NCBI GenBank assembly: GCA_026874595.1
Contig: CM049308.1
Span: 91,701,624 to 91,765,623 of the forward strand
Direction: 5' to 3'
Length of the DNA stretch: 64,000 bases
From: Sipunculus nudus
Lineage: Eukaryota; Annelida; Sipuncula; Golfingiida; Sipunculidae
The notes beneath the pieces were generated by a model that did not search any database, had not been told where the DNA came from, and saw only the letters and a list, made by a program, of their open reading frames with translations. Below, in pieces: positions 14,255 through 25,898 of the stretch. Position 1 is the stretch's first letter, and every line of letters begins with the position of its first letter. Made by a program: the position numbers and the translations under genes.

Positions 14255-14402
14255 ATTATTTCTGGGGGGTGCAAACACACCCCATAACTTCGAGAATATA
14301 GGTTGCAGTGACCTAATTTCAGGTTTGCAAGGAGATCTTTTTAGAACCTCTAAGACTGCATAGGGTTCATGGCCCTAGCCCCTATGGTTACGATTTGTGC
14401 CC
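14255..14402 (+). repeat. 3-prime module of family A (copy 1)
   Basis: Starts with TTATTTCTGGGGGGTGC and ends with GGTTACGATTTGTGCCCTGC. The same module, with the internal landmark AGTGACCTAATTTCAGGTTT, occurs near 35290-35435 and 55815-55960 and several times in 61285-62040. In this copy the plus frame that stays open in other copies is interrupted by a stop. Confidence 0.8.
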
Positions 14403-14502
14403 TGCTAACGGCCGGACAGCTGGCCGGACGGACAGACGGAAGGACGCCGGACAAAGACCCATCGCTATAGCCCAGCATGACTGAAAGTCAGCTGAGCTAA
14501 AA

Positions 14503-16858
14503 ATAGTCTAAATTTCAAAATTTTTTTTTTTATGGGCCCTTGGCCCTGCCATGGATAAGCCGGGATCTGTTGCTGAAGTAATTATGTAATCCTAGTCTTC
14601 ATGTCAATTTGGTTAGTTTCATAACACTCTGGAGTGGATTTGGATGAAGCACCAGGCGCATGCAAAGAAATCTCTAGGTGTTTTTAATCTAAGTATAATT
14701 CATATCCATGGTTATTGACATTTGAAAATATTTTTTTATTAATTGGGCATTATTAGTTCTGTGTCTAATTTTAGATCTGCATAACTTAGTAAATGTCTAA
14801 TTGATAAAATACATATTATTTTTCATATTTTATGTGACATTTTCATGTTTTATATAGGAGGGTGGGAACAGTGTTGTACAGCCTGCTTGGTAGATGGTTT
14901 GGGTTTGTTAATGGAGTTTTAAATTTTATGAACCTGAAAACTTCCAGTGGCATGCATCACTATCTGGCAGCTAACTGTTTATTCCTTGAAATTTATCCTT
15001 GATCATTAGGGTCATGATTCTCCAGTAAATACCTTTACACCTGATTTAATAAAACTGTGCCAAGCTTTATTTACATAAACCTCCCCAGACAGTTTGTGAG
15101 AATGCAAAATTACATTATTGTGTTTAGTCTTCAGTTCAGTTTAATGGCTTAAATAACTGTCTTCTGAATGTTCATTTTAAGCTATATTGGCCATATTTGC
15201 ATTTTTTAACCCAAATAGTTTTTAAAAATAGGAATTTTAACCAACCTAGCATCTTCTCCAATAATTATTGGTCCCCAGGAAGATTTATACAGTGATCCAG
15301 GGGCCAAAGGTCTGCTTAAATCTGTTCAGAAATTCCCAGACGGTAGCATCCTTTGGTTATAAGTCATTTTGTATATATTATTTTTGGACTCTTTTTTATT
15401 TATCAGCTGTCATCTATCAGTAATGTGTTATTTATTATTATTGGTAATGCCATTTGGTTCAGAAACACATAGTGGTGGTGCAAATACGCTAGGGAACACT
15501 ATACTTGTTAAATATACAGCTTCTCTGATCAGATAACATTATTAAGCAATAATAAACAGTAAGAAATATGTTCATGAATAAAATTGAAGAAACAAGATTT
15601 TTTAATCAGTTACAAAATGTTTTGCTCATATTATGATCACTTGTGACAAATATATCATAAGAAACAGTATGAAATGAGGTCACGAAATTTTTCACCCAGT
15701 TGTGATATACTACATTCCTGAGATGATTATAATGACTTACAAACTTGATGAAAAACATTAAACATTTTGAATATGATAAAACATTCTTATTAAATAATTA
15801 GATGATGTAATGCACAACTAACATTGTGCCTAATGTAAGTAGATAGGAAAAACGTTATTCCACTTGTCAGATAAATGATATATGACATATTACACCTTCA
15901 TTATCATATTTTAATCCTCATCATGGTAAACCTGAAGAAAAGCAGAGTAAACGTATTTAATTGGCACCAAAGGATGCACTCAATGGTTTGTTGCATTCTT
16001 ATTATAATATCCCCGTCATTCCAGTGTGATTAGATCAGAAAGAGTTGTTGATAATAACTAGGACAACTCACTATATTTAAGATTCTGGGGAGCAAATGTT
16101 GCATTTATTTCAGTCATCCAGTGTAATGTTATTACCCTGATAACAGCCTCTGTCTATTTACATCCCATCTGACTATTGTTCCCTGGTGTTATCTGATGAA
16201 GACAGGCAATTGTCCGTGATACAGGTCATGTGACTGGGAATTGTTCCAGCATCATCTGTTATACATCTGATTCGTTGTATAACACATTTAATTCTAGATG
16301 ATCTGAAAATTTGAAAATATATATTGTTTTTCTGTCAGGCTCAGGAATGTTTAGTATGGGGCTGATTAGGAAGTCTTCTAATAGGTCTTGTTTCAATGGC
16401 ATCTTCATGCTAGGAATAATTAACTCTGACATTTGAATTATTTCCATTTATTCATACTGACAAAAACACCTTAATAGTACAGTAGCAAAGATATTAAGTG
16501 GAATTTGATAGTCATTAGGTGTCTGGGCTGTATTCATTCAGATTTTGTTTTTTTTTTAGTTTCTTTTCTTCAGACTGACAGTTCAGTTGAGATTTACAGT
16601 TCACGATTTCATGACAAATTAATTAACTCTTCCCATCAAACTTAAAAAGAAGTTAATTCAAGATTGTATATATTTGTTCCTGTGTTACATTAGGTTCCCT
16701 TATTTAAGTGACCTTGATTTTGTTTTATCTTGGGTAGAATGACTGTAAAGGTCAAAAGGCAGGATGAGTGATAATTAAAGGTGTAAGGGTTGAAGGGAGG
16801 GAAATATCAGTTGGTACAGGTACAATTTCATCTTGGATGATAGGCGACAAGAACACAG
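14503..16858. other. Gene-free AT-rich DNA
   Basis: No gene or element ends were found. A short minus open frame at 16259-16447 has no recognisable product. Confidence 0.5.
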
Positions 16859-17102
16859 TATATATATATAAACTTATTTATTTTACATGGATTGTACAAA
16901 TAGTTATTTAACTAATCGAGGCACTCTCCATGGCTCAGGTGATGGCGTTTGGTAGTCTGCAGAGGTGGAGGAAACCGGAGTACCTGGAGAAAACCACCGA
17001 CCTTGGACGAGCAACTACAACCCACTCTCATAGCCACACCGGGGATCGAACCCGGGTCGCCAGCGGAGAGAGCCAAGCGTTTTACCACTCAGCTGTCCAG
17101 GC
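16859..17102 (-). mobile_element. tRNA-derived SINE, MetaSINE-like, full length
   Basis: Read on the minus strand, the element begins exactly at 17102 with a tRNA-like head (GCCTGGACAGCTGAGTGG, an A box). The B box is perfect: GGTTCGATCC, seen on the plus strand as GGATCGAACC at 17043-17052. The body (16963-16998) reads on the minus strand as a GGTTTTCTCC..GTACTCCGGTTTCCTCC motif, which matches my memory of the MetaSINE central domain. The 3' end is A/T-rich and closes in a TATA run (16859-16870). A 6-bp direct repeat ACACAG flanks it (16853-16858 and 17103-17108), consistent with a short target-site duplication. The open frame across it (16930-17130) is a by-product. It would need LINE machinery in trans. 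Confidence 0.88.
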
Positions 17103-17108
17103 ACACAG

Positions 17109-20100
17109 CTTAAACACATTTAAAGATTAAATTATCAGGTATAAGAATAGTTGTTTATAATTTCTAAAAATCCAAAACAAAGTAAATACCAAAACATGAC
17201 AAAGTATAAAGCTGATATACAGTGAACCCACTAACATAAGGGCAATACAAAGGTCAAAATTGAGGTAAATTTTTCAATTAATTAACCCCACAAACCATCC
17301 AGAATTGGTGTATTTCTTGTCTATTACATGTACAAATCACTCGATTATATATTTGATGTATATTTACAGTGCATGTAGTCATAAATGTAAAATGATCTGA
17401 CATGGCTTGGTAAATCATACACATTTGAACTAAGTTTCTTGCACTGCTGTTATGACATAGCAGCTAGGAGTCGAGCTGGGTCATTGACTCCCCTGAGAAC
17501 CAAACCCATGTGAATACTATCAACTTCACTGAGAATATTTATTGGAGTAAGGTGCTCTAATAGTAGCCCTGCCTCTTAAAATGAACTCATAGTGTTCCCT
17601 CACACAGATTTGCTGTACAGGACTTAAATGATAGGTTCAGTACTCTTGCGCGTCATGGTTTTACAGGAGCAGACTGCCTACATCTATCTTAACCATGTAC
17701 AGGTTAAATGCCAATATTATACATATACCTTGCCCAAAACATGTCATTATATCACTGATGACTCTCTCCTTTGGTTTGCTTGAATGAGTGTAATGGTGTG
17801 GCCATATATATGGGGATATATGGCAATACCTCCAGTGTGATCAATAATACAGTTGTGTAACTCGATGTAACCAATTTTACTCATTACTAAAGAGGTGTAA
17901 TCAATGATGACATAATCTTGCACCCATAATATGTTACCTACTTATGTAACATACAAGTAAATCATGAACCACTAACAAATGAGACATCTGTGAACAGATT
18001 TAGTTTCCTGTTTTATAATGGTAAAACATATCATATGATTATGCAGCTTCCCAGGTATTATGATTTATCTGTGGCAGTTACACAAAGCTCTGTACAAAAG
18101 CAATCACTTTATAACAATGTTATCTTGTATTACATAATCTGCATATACACTGCTTCCCATTCTCCAGTTGTAACAGTGTCTGATCACAGAAAAATAGGAA
18201 AAGTAAAGAAAACATTCAGCCTATCAGTTAGAAACAGCAGTAAAAGTCAGATTGTTAAAAAAAAAAATATCTGTTTTAGGGGAAATGTCATGTCTGAAAC
18301 AGTGGCTAAAAACTGGGAAATATTATCTGCATCACTTATAGTTATACATCTCAAGAAATGTTAAGCATTTGTTTGGAGCATTTTGTATTTCATAATAGAG
18401 ACTGAGTTAATGATATTATAAATGATAATGAGATAACCAGATGTTCCTACCTCACTGTAGAATCCTGTAGCAAAACACCTGATAGAATACAATCCCTGAG
18501 AGAATGATATCGTAAGAGTTTTCCAGTCAGTGGAACCAGGTGAGCAGGAGTCCTCTGATTGGCTATGAAGAGATCCTAGAAATGTAATGAGAGCCTCTTA
18601 TGCCTCCAGAGTAGTAATCCACAAAAAAAGTCAAGGTTGAAAAAATGAAAGCTCCGCCTGTGTATTCCTGAAGCTGTTGTGCTCTATAGTATCAGCGGTA
18701 TCATTGCCTGGTTGAGTTGACACAGCACTCACACCAAACTGAGGCTCTGCTATGAGACTGACTATCATGTGCAGGCAAGCAGAAAAGCACTTGGCACCAT
18801 CAGCCTTTGGCTAATCAGCTGTGACGGAGGTGGTGATGTACAGGCAACCCCCTATCACTGTTGTCTTAATACGCTACCTGTGACCACTATTGCATGATAT
18901 GGTTGAACCATTCTGCATTGGGTAGGGGCCACTGAGACCTGCATGTAGCAGGGGACCCTCAATGGGTAATGGAACTATCCATTTTGTTTTGGAAGAAGCA
19001 CGCATACGTAATCATAGAGTTAACTTGGCCCTGAATGGATTAAAGACACTTCATAACAAAACAGTGTCCTGGGGTTGACATCTTTAGGAATTAAAGGGCT
19101 TCACGCATGAGCCGGTCACGGTTCAGCCAATGGCCAGAAGATACCTGAGAGACATTCTGGCTTTTTATTGGTGGACGTCCCCACACGCACTAAATGTGTC
19201 ATGATAAATGGTATGTCTCTTACCAGGCGGGCCTGAGAAAGTTGTCTAGCTTTAGTTCTCACAATAATGTAATCTGCCTCTTATTCTGCAATTAGTGCAT
19301 ATTAGGGTGAAATGTCGATGCAGACGTATCATTCCATGGCTGGGCATTAGTTCTGAAGGTTTTAACATGTGGTGGACAAGGGATTCTCCAAAAAATGACT
19401 TAAAGATGAAATTTTCCCACACTTTTGGCCCAGTCATATTCTATTTGAATGCACGTCACGTCTCGTAGCTTGTAAAGAGAACATCATAAAGCGTAACGGA
19501 AACAATGCACCAGTGTCACAGGCCGATGGCTTGAGTGGATAAAAATGTGTACAATCTCCTGCGCTGGTGTGTACTTGTAGCCTCTTTTGTTTACTCCCAG
19601 ATTTGTTTATGTGGTGATAGGGCCAGTGATAGGCTTTTATTAACCGACTAGCAGCCAGGGTAGAATATCTTCCAGCTAGGTTAACATAATGGTCACAATA
19701 GGAGTTCAAAGGCCGGGCTTCGAAGGTTGTAGACATGGTGTGTTGCACAACATCTGTGAAGGTCTTCCGTGGTTTTAACAACAGTAACCACTGATTAATA
19801 GGATTATCTGGCTACAAACTTGTGGACTTATCACCAGGATAAATTATCTGTGTAGGTGTTGGTAACAAACGAATTACATAATATGTGTATTTGTGTATAT
19901 ATACACTTCTTATAGTTTTATTCAGTAAACTTTTTGCAGTTCCTTATTTTTTATGTACTTTTCAAATCTATGTTATTTCATTATTATTTATTTTACATTT
20001 CTACATAGGATACATAATAAATTTGAGTTTTATTTTCCAATATGAATAATTTAATTGATAAATATACTAGTAATATATTATTGACAATATGTTTTACACA

Positions 20101-20476
20101 ATAAATATAAATGACACCTTGTGTGACCTGATTTTACCTGAAGTTCATATATATATGTATATGATATGAAAGTGATTTACTAAACAGAAAATGACATTTG
20201 ACATTGCATTTTGAAGAAAATATCTTGCAAAATTTAAATATCATCTAATTATTAAATGAAAATAATAGGGTTTTGGTCAGTAATAAATTTTAATATATGT
20301 CTTCCATGGTCATTTCAGGTTTGTAAACATGTTTACATATGGGAGGAAAGCACAGCAAAGTCAAGATTCAATTTTTTGTTTTTATTCTTAAGATTTTTAC
20401 CAAATTTATTGTTAAGTTTAAATTTTTAATGTGATATTGGCCAGTATGGTCACCTTTACTGTGACATCTTAACCCT
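17109..20476. other. Gene-free; includes a less AT-rich unique stretch at 18500-19800
   Basis: No coding gene is supported. From about 18500 to 19800 base composition is more even, simple repeats are absent and no element ends are seen, so it is a candidate for conserved non-coding DNA. A small inverted repeat, GCCATATA..TATATGGC, lies at about 17801-17824. From 19860 to 20400 the DNA is again very A/T-rich. Confidence 0.45.
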
Positions 20477-20484
20477 GACATAAA
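20477..20484. repeat. Left target-site duplication of the hAT-like element
   Basis: GACATAAA directly precedes the left terminal repeat. It matches GACATAAG after the right end at 7 of 8 positions. Eight-base duplications are the hallmark of hAT insertions. Confidence 0.8.
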
Positions 20485-21318
20485 CAGGGTTGGGGCCAGG
20501 TACAAGTGAAAGTACCTAGGTACAGGTACAGGTACTTGTGAATTGGCCAGGTGCAGGTACAGGTACAGATATTTGATTTTCACAGAGTACCTAGGTACGG
20601 GTAAAGGTACTCTAGAAAGTACCTAGGTACAGGTACATTTATTTTAGGATCACTTCAAAGACGTTTTTACAGATAATAATAGTGGTATAAATTCACGTAT
20701 ATGCAAGTTAACATGCCTTTTTTCTATAAAACAATATTAAAGTCTTTTGCTAAAGTATATATTATTAGAACTTATTATCTGTATGGCACTATACATTCAC
20801 AAACATCATATGCAAGCGTATTTAAAGTCCATTAAGTGCACCAAGTAGAGTATGACACCATACATTCACAAGCACGATATTCAAGTCTTCTGAAAGTCCA
20901 TAAAAAACACCAAGTACAGTATGAAACCATATTTCACAAACGTGATATTTGTGTATTATAAGTTCATTAAGTGGACCGCTCGAACGATTTGCTCAGTAAG
21001 TGGTTACAGCTGATTTCAAACTTGTGACCATTCTGGAGGTGTGATAACAATTCAATTCATGAGCAGTTTATCACATTGATGGCTTGCTGATTATTTTACA
21101 CTACATGTAACCAAATTTAATACAAAAAGAGAAAAAAACTGAAAATATGAAAATGTACCTGGAGTACCTTGTACCAGGTACAGGTATTTTAGTTCCAGGT
21201 ACAGGTACAGGTACAAGGTACTTCCTACTCATGATCGGCAGGTACTGGTACTCTTAAATGTGTACCTACCGGTAGGTACAGGTACAGGTACAGGTACAAG
21301 TACCTGGCCCCAACCCTG
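20485..21318. mobile_element. hAT-like non-autonomous DNA element (834 bp)
   Basis: The terminal inverted repeats begin CAGGGTTGGGGCCAGGTAC at 20485, and the right end reads GTACCTGGCCCCAACCCTG to 21318. The arms match for 19 bp. CAGGG-type ends plus an 8-bp flanking duplication point to the hAT superfamily. Both subterminal regions (about 20500-20635 and 21155-21305) are packed with AGGTAC/CAGGTAC hexamers in both orientations, as expected of subterminal transposase-binding repeats. The centre carries a 69-bp tandem repeat. No transposase frame is present. The VPVP-like minus open frame at 20368-20583 is a by-product of the hexamers. Confidence 0.9.
20775..20980. repeat. 69-bp tandem repeat inside the hAT-like element, about three units
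   Basis: CACCAAGTA recurs at 20839 and 20908, 69 bp apart, with the related AAGTGGACC closing a third unit near 20975. Each unit includes an (A/C)CATA(T/C)ATTCACAA-like segment and an AAGT(C/T)CAT(T/A)AA segment. Units are diverged by substitutions and small indels. Confidence 0.7.
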
Positions 21319-21326
21319 GACATAAG
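21319..21326. repeat. Right target-site duplication of the hAT-like element
   Basis: GACATAAG follows the right terminal repeat directly and matches the left flank at 7 of 8 positions. Confidence 0.8.
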
Positions 21327-21333
21327 ATCTAAG

Positions 21334-21597
21334 CCTGAGAAAATCTTATTTTTAGGCAAATGTTTTCTCAACCCACTATATTTATTTTGTGGTAAGTATG
21401 GTAAATAAAATGATCTGAAATGAGATTAATACATAACAAATAATAAAGCCCTCATAGGTTAAGGAAACATTTTTGTGCTGTGTTTACTTTAAAATGCATA
21501 GAACTACTTTTGCTGGCCTTGGTATATAGTCAAAAGAATAAAAATACTTTTATATGTGTACCAGACATCTGTATGGTGAATGATGCAAGCTGAATAC
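21334..21597 (+). repeat. Direct duplication, copy 1 (about 260 bp)
   Basis: Begins CCTGAG and includes TTTAGGCAAATGTTTTCTCA, ATAATAAAGCCCTCA and TGGTGAATGATGCAAGCTGA. The same block recurs 1049 bp downstream with a few substitutions and small indels. It starts 15 bp after the hAT-like insertion. No element ends are visible, so it may be a local duplication or two copies of a dispersed repeat. Confidence 0.85.
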
Positions 21598-22382
21598 ATC
21601 TGAAGGTACATGTGTTTACATGTCTGCCGAGTGACTGATCCTGTATTGAACGATCATGTCAGTAGCCAATTGTGTTTGACTGGTGAAGGCGGGGAAGGGA
21701 AGAGATAATGTATCTCTTCAGGTTTATATTGCATGAAGTCTGCAGACTCCAAATCACATAATAGCAGGTAGTAGAAGATTTACCCTGCTCTATTGTTGGT
21801 AAATATTGGATCAGTCAGCCACCTAGCGTGGGAACTACCTTTTGCACTGTGTGGCACTCTATCAGTCACAGTGTTCAATATCTCATGGTGTCTAAGCGCA
21901 GCAGTTTGTATCATACAAATGCCAATCAAGTGTTTATTTTGTGTTGACGTGAAGTGAAAGCAAATCACCCATTGGCAGTCTTGCAGCGTCCCACTCTGAA
22001 TGCTTGGGTGGACTAAAATTAACTCTATACTATTGTTAGTGAAATTGTTGCACACAAAAGTAATCACAATATAGAGAAGGGAATCAGTCTTGGACCAGCG
22101 GGATAATATGTAAATCATGGAGCTTCAGACAAGTTAATACCTATGACACAAACATTCCTTATGGCTGACCTGGCATTCTGTATATATACAGACTGGTTTC
22201 CCATGTCATCATGTAACACCATTACAATATCAAAGGAAGCACATTGGCCATGAAGGTATAACAATCATTGTTGCTTAAATTATGATATACATTCGTACAG
22301 CCCCGGTTGGCTTCGTATTAACAAGGTTAATTTTTTAGAATTTTCACTTTTTTTAGCGATCTTACCATGCAGTGTCCAACAA
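21598..22382. other. Unique spacer between duplicated blocks
   Basis: Nothing recognisable was found. A minus open frame at 21780-22118 (112 codons) has no family motif. Confidence 0.4.
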
Positions 22383-22642
22383 CCTGAGTCTGAAAATTTT
22401 TTTTTAGGCAAATGTTTTCTCAACCCGCATTATTTATTTTGTGGTTAGTATGGTAAATGAAATGATCTTAAATGAGATTAATACATAACAAATAATAAAG
22501 CCCTCACAGGTTAAGGAAACATTCCTGTGCTCTGTTTACTGTAAAATGCATAGAACTTCTGGCCTTGGTATATAGTCCAAAGTACTCAGTACTTTTATAT
22601 GTGTACAAGACAACTGTATGGTGAATGATGCAAGCTGAACAC
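22383..22642 (+). repeat. Direct duplication, copy 2 (about 260 bp)
   Basis: Second copy of the block at 21334-21597, in the same orientation. Similarity fades just after TGATGCAAGCTGAA. Upstream of it no similarity to the hAT insertion site is seen. Confidence 0.85.
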
Positions 22643-22799
22643 GCTTCCATTATCACATTTATTATTTAATATAAATAAAAAAAGCTTTACAATTTGATGA
22701 GCTCCCAAGACAAGTAGAAATTCCTGTCCCCTATCTTTGGTTTGCAGGTAACATAAAATAAACTTTTGTTCATAATATCAACCTTTTGTGTTTCAAGAC

Positions 22800-23087
22800 C
22801 AGCTTCTGTGGCTCAGGGTAAGAGAGAAGACTAAAACCCAGGAGACTGTGGGTTGAATCACAGCCAAGGCAATGAGTTTTTTCATGGTCAGCCCCTACCT
22901 AAGGTGATATCTCTGCAGGCTTAATGGGAAGGTTGTGCCCCACAGCTATGCATCACTCACATATAAGTGTGTCATCCGGGGCTTCCTCGGTGTTATGATC
23001 CAACAATGAGGATGATTTCACACCTAGGACCTGCAGGTATGGTAGACACCGGGCCTGGGTGACACCAGGTTACAAAAAAAAAAAAAA
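22800..23087 (+). mobile_element. tRNA-derived SINE with poly-A tail
   Basis: The head has an A-box-like TGTGGCTCAGGGTAAGAG (from 22808) and a degenerate B box GGTTGAATC (22851-22859), correctly spaced for a tRNA promoter. The roughly 200-bp body ends in a run of 13 A residues (23074-23086). The body differs from the SINE at 16.9 kb and I do not recognise its central part. No clear target-site duplication was found, which fits an older insertion. Confidence 0.72.
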
Positions 23088-25623
23088 TAGAAAGCGAGTG
23101 CTACTGCCCTGTCAAGTAGTCCCAAACTAAAATGGAAACTCTGCAGATGTACATAATTAGGTTTAAAAATTAGACAAGTCAGCATTACAAAATGGAGTGG
23201 GTTACCTCCACCAAAAAAAAAAAAAAAAACCTTTTGCCTTTCAACTTTTTGATGTGTGGATAACGTAAATAAAATGCAAATGAGGCTAAATTATAAATGA
23301 CCGTTCACCTGTGTAGACGAGGCGTTTTAGTCACGAAAGTTTCATTTCCATGATAATCTCCCTTTTCAATCCCTCACAAATAAAAAGCCACCAATAGTAT
23401 ATCCCACTGCAGCATTAACTGATAAGTGTTCAAGTCAGAACTTTTATAAGTGACTTTTGCCAATAAATAATAAATGATTAATGAATAAATTAAAATGAGG
23501 TAATGAGTACTTCAAAACTTTTTACTGCCTGACAAATTTCCAGAAGTAATGTGTTTGTAAAATGACACCTGCTGACCTACAACACTTTATAATTTCACAG
23601 TGTTGGTAACACATTAAAACTGCTTCAACAGGATTTAACTTCACAACCATCTTTTTTACACCAAATCTTATGCCAAATGAACTTTTCAAACTCATCTGTA
23701 CATATACCATTAAATTAAATGAAGAGATAGTTTTGACCATTTGGATATTTGGTGGCTGCACTATAAGTAGTTAGAAGGGTATTCATGATTTGTAAGTGTC
23801 CAGCCTGTGTTTGCGGAGAGAACATTAGATGAGCCACTTAGTAGGAGTGTTATTTTGTCTGGGGGAAGTACCAGACTTACTACAGGTATATAAGCAATGC
23901 TAACAGCATCAGTATAACTAATAGTGTAGTGGCTGGCCTCTGACTGTACAGCCCCTGGGTAATAAATATAAACTAGCATATCCAGGATGGCCTTGAGGGC
24001 TTCCTTTGCTTATAATGAATGCAAGAGGTATTTGATGGGCACACATGCATAGGCCCAACTGATGGAAGATGATACACATGATTGCCAAGGTTATATTGAT
24101 GAAGGTGGTATAAATACACGCAAAACAAATAAATATTGTCCTTATCCGTACTGTTATCCTACAATTATCATATTAAGCAATAATCAGATTCTGTCTTACA
24201 ATTTAATAACATAGAAAATATCCTCCATGAGCAGACACTACTACTGTCCATAATAAAATCATACACAGATAGCAGTGTCCAATCACTGTTATCCACTGGG
24301 CAACTCACCATTTTGTTGGGATTTTGCACAGTGTAGATGTAATTAGATTTCCCAGGTGTATATTTCAGAGTACACCAACTCTTGACACAGGTATTTCCTG
24401 TTCTGTAGTACTGACTTACACTTGTGTATTTTGTGTGTTCTATTGCAGTACCTGTGGTCTGTATAACCTGCTTGTTACCTTGCAGGTGTAACTGCATGTG
24501 AAGCATTGACATCATTTGTCGATAGATAACCCTAAACCATGCAGGGGATTTAATTTTATTAAAATTAAAACATTCATGTGGCACATTTTGCCTCTGAGAG
24601 GAACAATTTTGAAAACAATGATAAAAATATTTTCAAAATTTATATTACTACAAATTATTTATGGCACACTATTGTATTTTTGTCAAGTCTGTAACTCCAT
24701 TTTTCAGAACAATTTATGGCTGTCTGTAGTTTCATCTGAGTCACCATTAATAGGAACATTTTCGATGGATAATACTTTCTTTATGGTTGCTGAATTTTGA
24801 CCAGGAAAGGATGGAGATTGGTTAATTTACCACAAAATGTATCCAAGGATAATGGTCATCAAAGCTTAAAGAGACCCTGTCATTCTATTTTTAATTCCAT
24901 GCATTTCTATTTTGTCATGAATGCAGAGACATTTTAAACAAAGTTTTACCAATTAGATTAAAATTACTGTGTAACATGTGTGAATATAATCTATAAGCTT
25001 ATTCTTTTTCATTAAAGTAAATCAAAGCAGAGGAGTAAATGCAGAAAATTATTTTTTGAGAAAATATACCATTATTTCTTATGTGCCTTTGACCAATATT
25101 TTCTTGGGGTAGGGAATATACAGGTGATATATTCTCTGTGAATAGACGGACCTTCCTTGAGGGAACTGAGGTAAAAGTGACGCTTGTTGGGCATGATGAG
25201 GGAAAAGCAACTGGATTTGATGTACTGGTAGAAGTGGGTTACTTGGACATCAGTCAGTACTCCACGCGTGCAGGGGCCTGTTGAGTCCGTCAAGACCAGT
25301 GTGCAGCACGTGTATGCAGTAATGAGAGGCTGACTGGCTCTAATTACAAAACCACTGCCAGTACCAAGCGCTGAATGTTGTGTGTAGCTCACTAACATGC
25401 ACTCCCACCAGTTAGTTCTCTGTATAACCTGTTATCTGCACTTGTATTTAATGGCAGGTAAAATAATTGAATTCCCAGGCGACTTGATATTGCTTCATGT
25501 GGTGACCTATACAAAATCCCCCTCAGTGCAGTGGATACAGGATATCTCCTGCTTCATTGAACTGAGAATCCACATGCCCAAGTTACTTTGAGGAGGAGTG
25601 CAGTATGAGATGGATAGCCTTCT
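23088..25623. other. Gene-free DNA
   Basis: Contains an A run at about 23212-23229. Short open frames of 72-138 codons occur on the minus strand between 23522 and 25398. None has a recognised motif, and they overlap frames on the other strand. Confidence 0.4.
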
Positions 25624-25898
25624 TTAACCCTTTACTGTTTACATTTATTTTAGGTTTCCGACAGATTCTGACACTACTTATATTTACACTAACAGCCATA
25701 TCTTTTCAAGTTTTTTTTTGTATCTTTATCAAATTTTCAACAGTCACCACTAAGAGGGTTTGCTGAAGATTATTGAAAATCATCAAAACTTAGAAATAAT
25801 ATGCAATATTTTTGTCCTGAAAGAATCTATTCGTATCATGGCATTCTAGTTGCCCATTTAGAGTGCTCTTTAGTGGCTTGTAAACAGTAAAGGGTTAA
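25624..25898. mobile_element. piggyBac-type MITE (267 bp between TTAA sites)
   Basis: TTAA (25624-25627) is followed by CCCTTTACTGTTTACA (25628-25643). The right end is the exact reverse complement, TGTAAACAGTAAAGGG (25879-25894), followed by TTAA (25895-25898). TTAA target duplications with CCC..GGG ends are diagnostic of piggyBac transposition. The 16-bp terminal repeats are perfect, so it is probably fairly young. There is no coding capacity; it would need a piggyBac transposase in trans. Confidence 0.92.

Larger units (their letters stand above)
12069..14502 (+). mobile_element. Family A non-autonomous element, copy 1 (about 2.4 kb)
   Basis: The left end carries the 12-bp palindrome GACCCATGGGTC (12078-12089) followed by a TGACGCTCAGCTG motif. 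The right end has a GGAC-rich segment (about 14403-14455), a small hairpin TGACT-GAA-AGTCA (14478-14490) and the end GCTGAGCTAA (14491-14500). Copies 2, 3 and 4 share both signatures. Inside are a paired degenerate segment (about 12560-12740), an array of TGACCTTTGACC units (13400-14180) and the 140-bp 3-prime module (14255-14402). No transposase frame is visible, so it must be mobilised in trans if at all. The hairpin followed by CTAA resembles a Helitron 3' end, and the inner tandem array resembles Helentron-related 'pearl/HINE' elements of bivalves. The 5' end does not clearly start with TC, so the class stays open. Confidence 0.7.

Noticed and set aside
17031-17102. tRNA gene on the minus strand
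   Set aside because: A and B boxes are present, but the cloverleaf 3' half runs into a SINE body and an A/T tail, with flanking duplication.
16930-17130. 66-codon plus frame
   Set aside because: It lies antisense across the SINE and runs past its edge.
20368-20583. VPVP-rich minus-strand open frame
   Set aside because: It reads through the AGGTAC hexamers of the hAT-like element and crosses the element's left boundary.
23212-23229. A run as the tail of a further SINE
   Set aside because: No tRNA-like head or repeat body upstream that is separate from the SINE ending at 23087.
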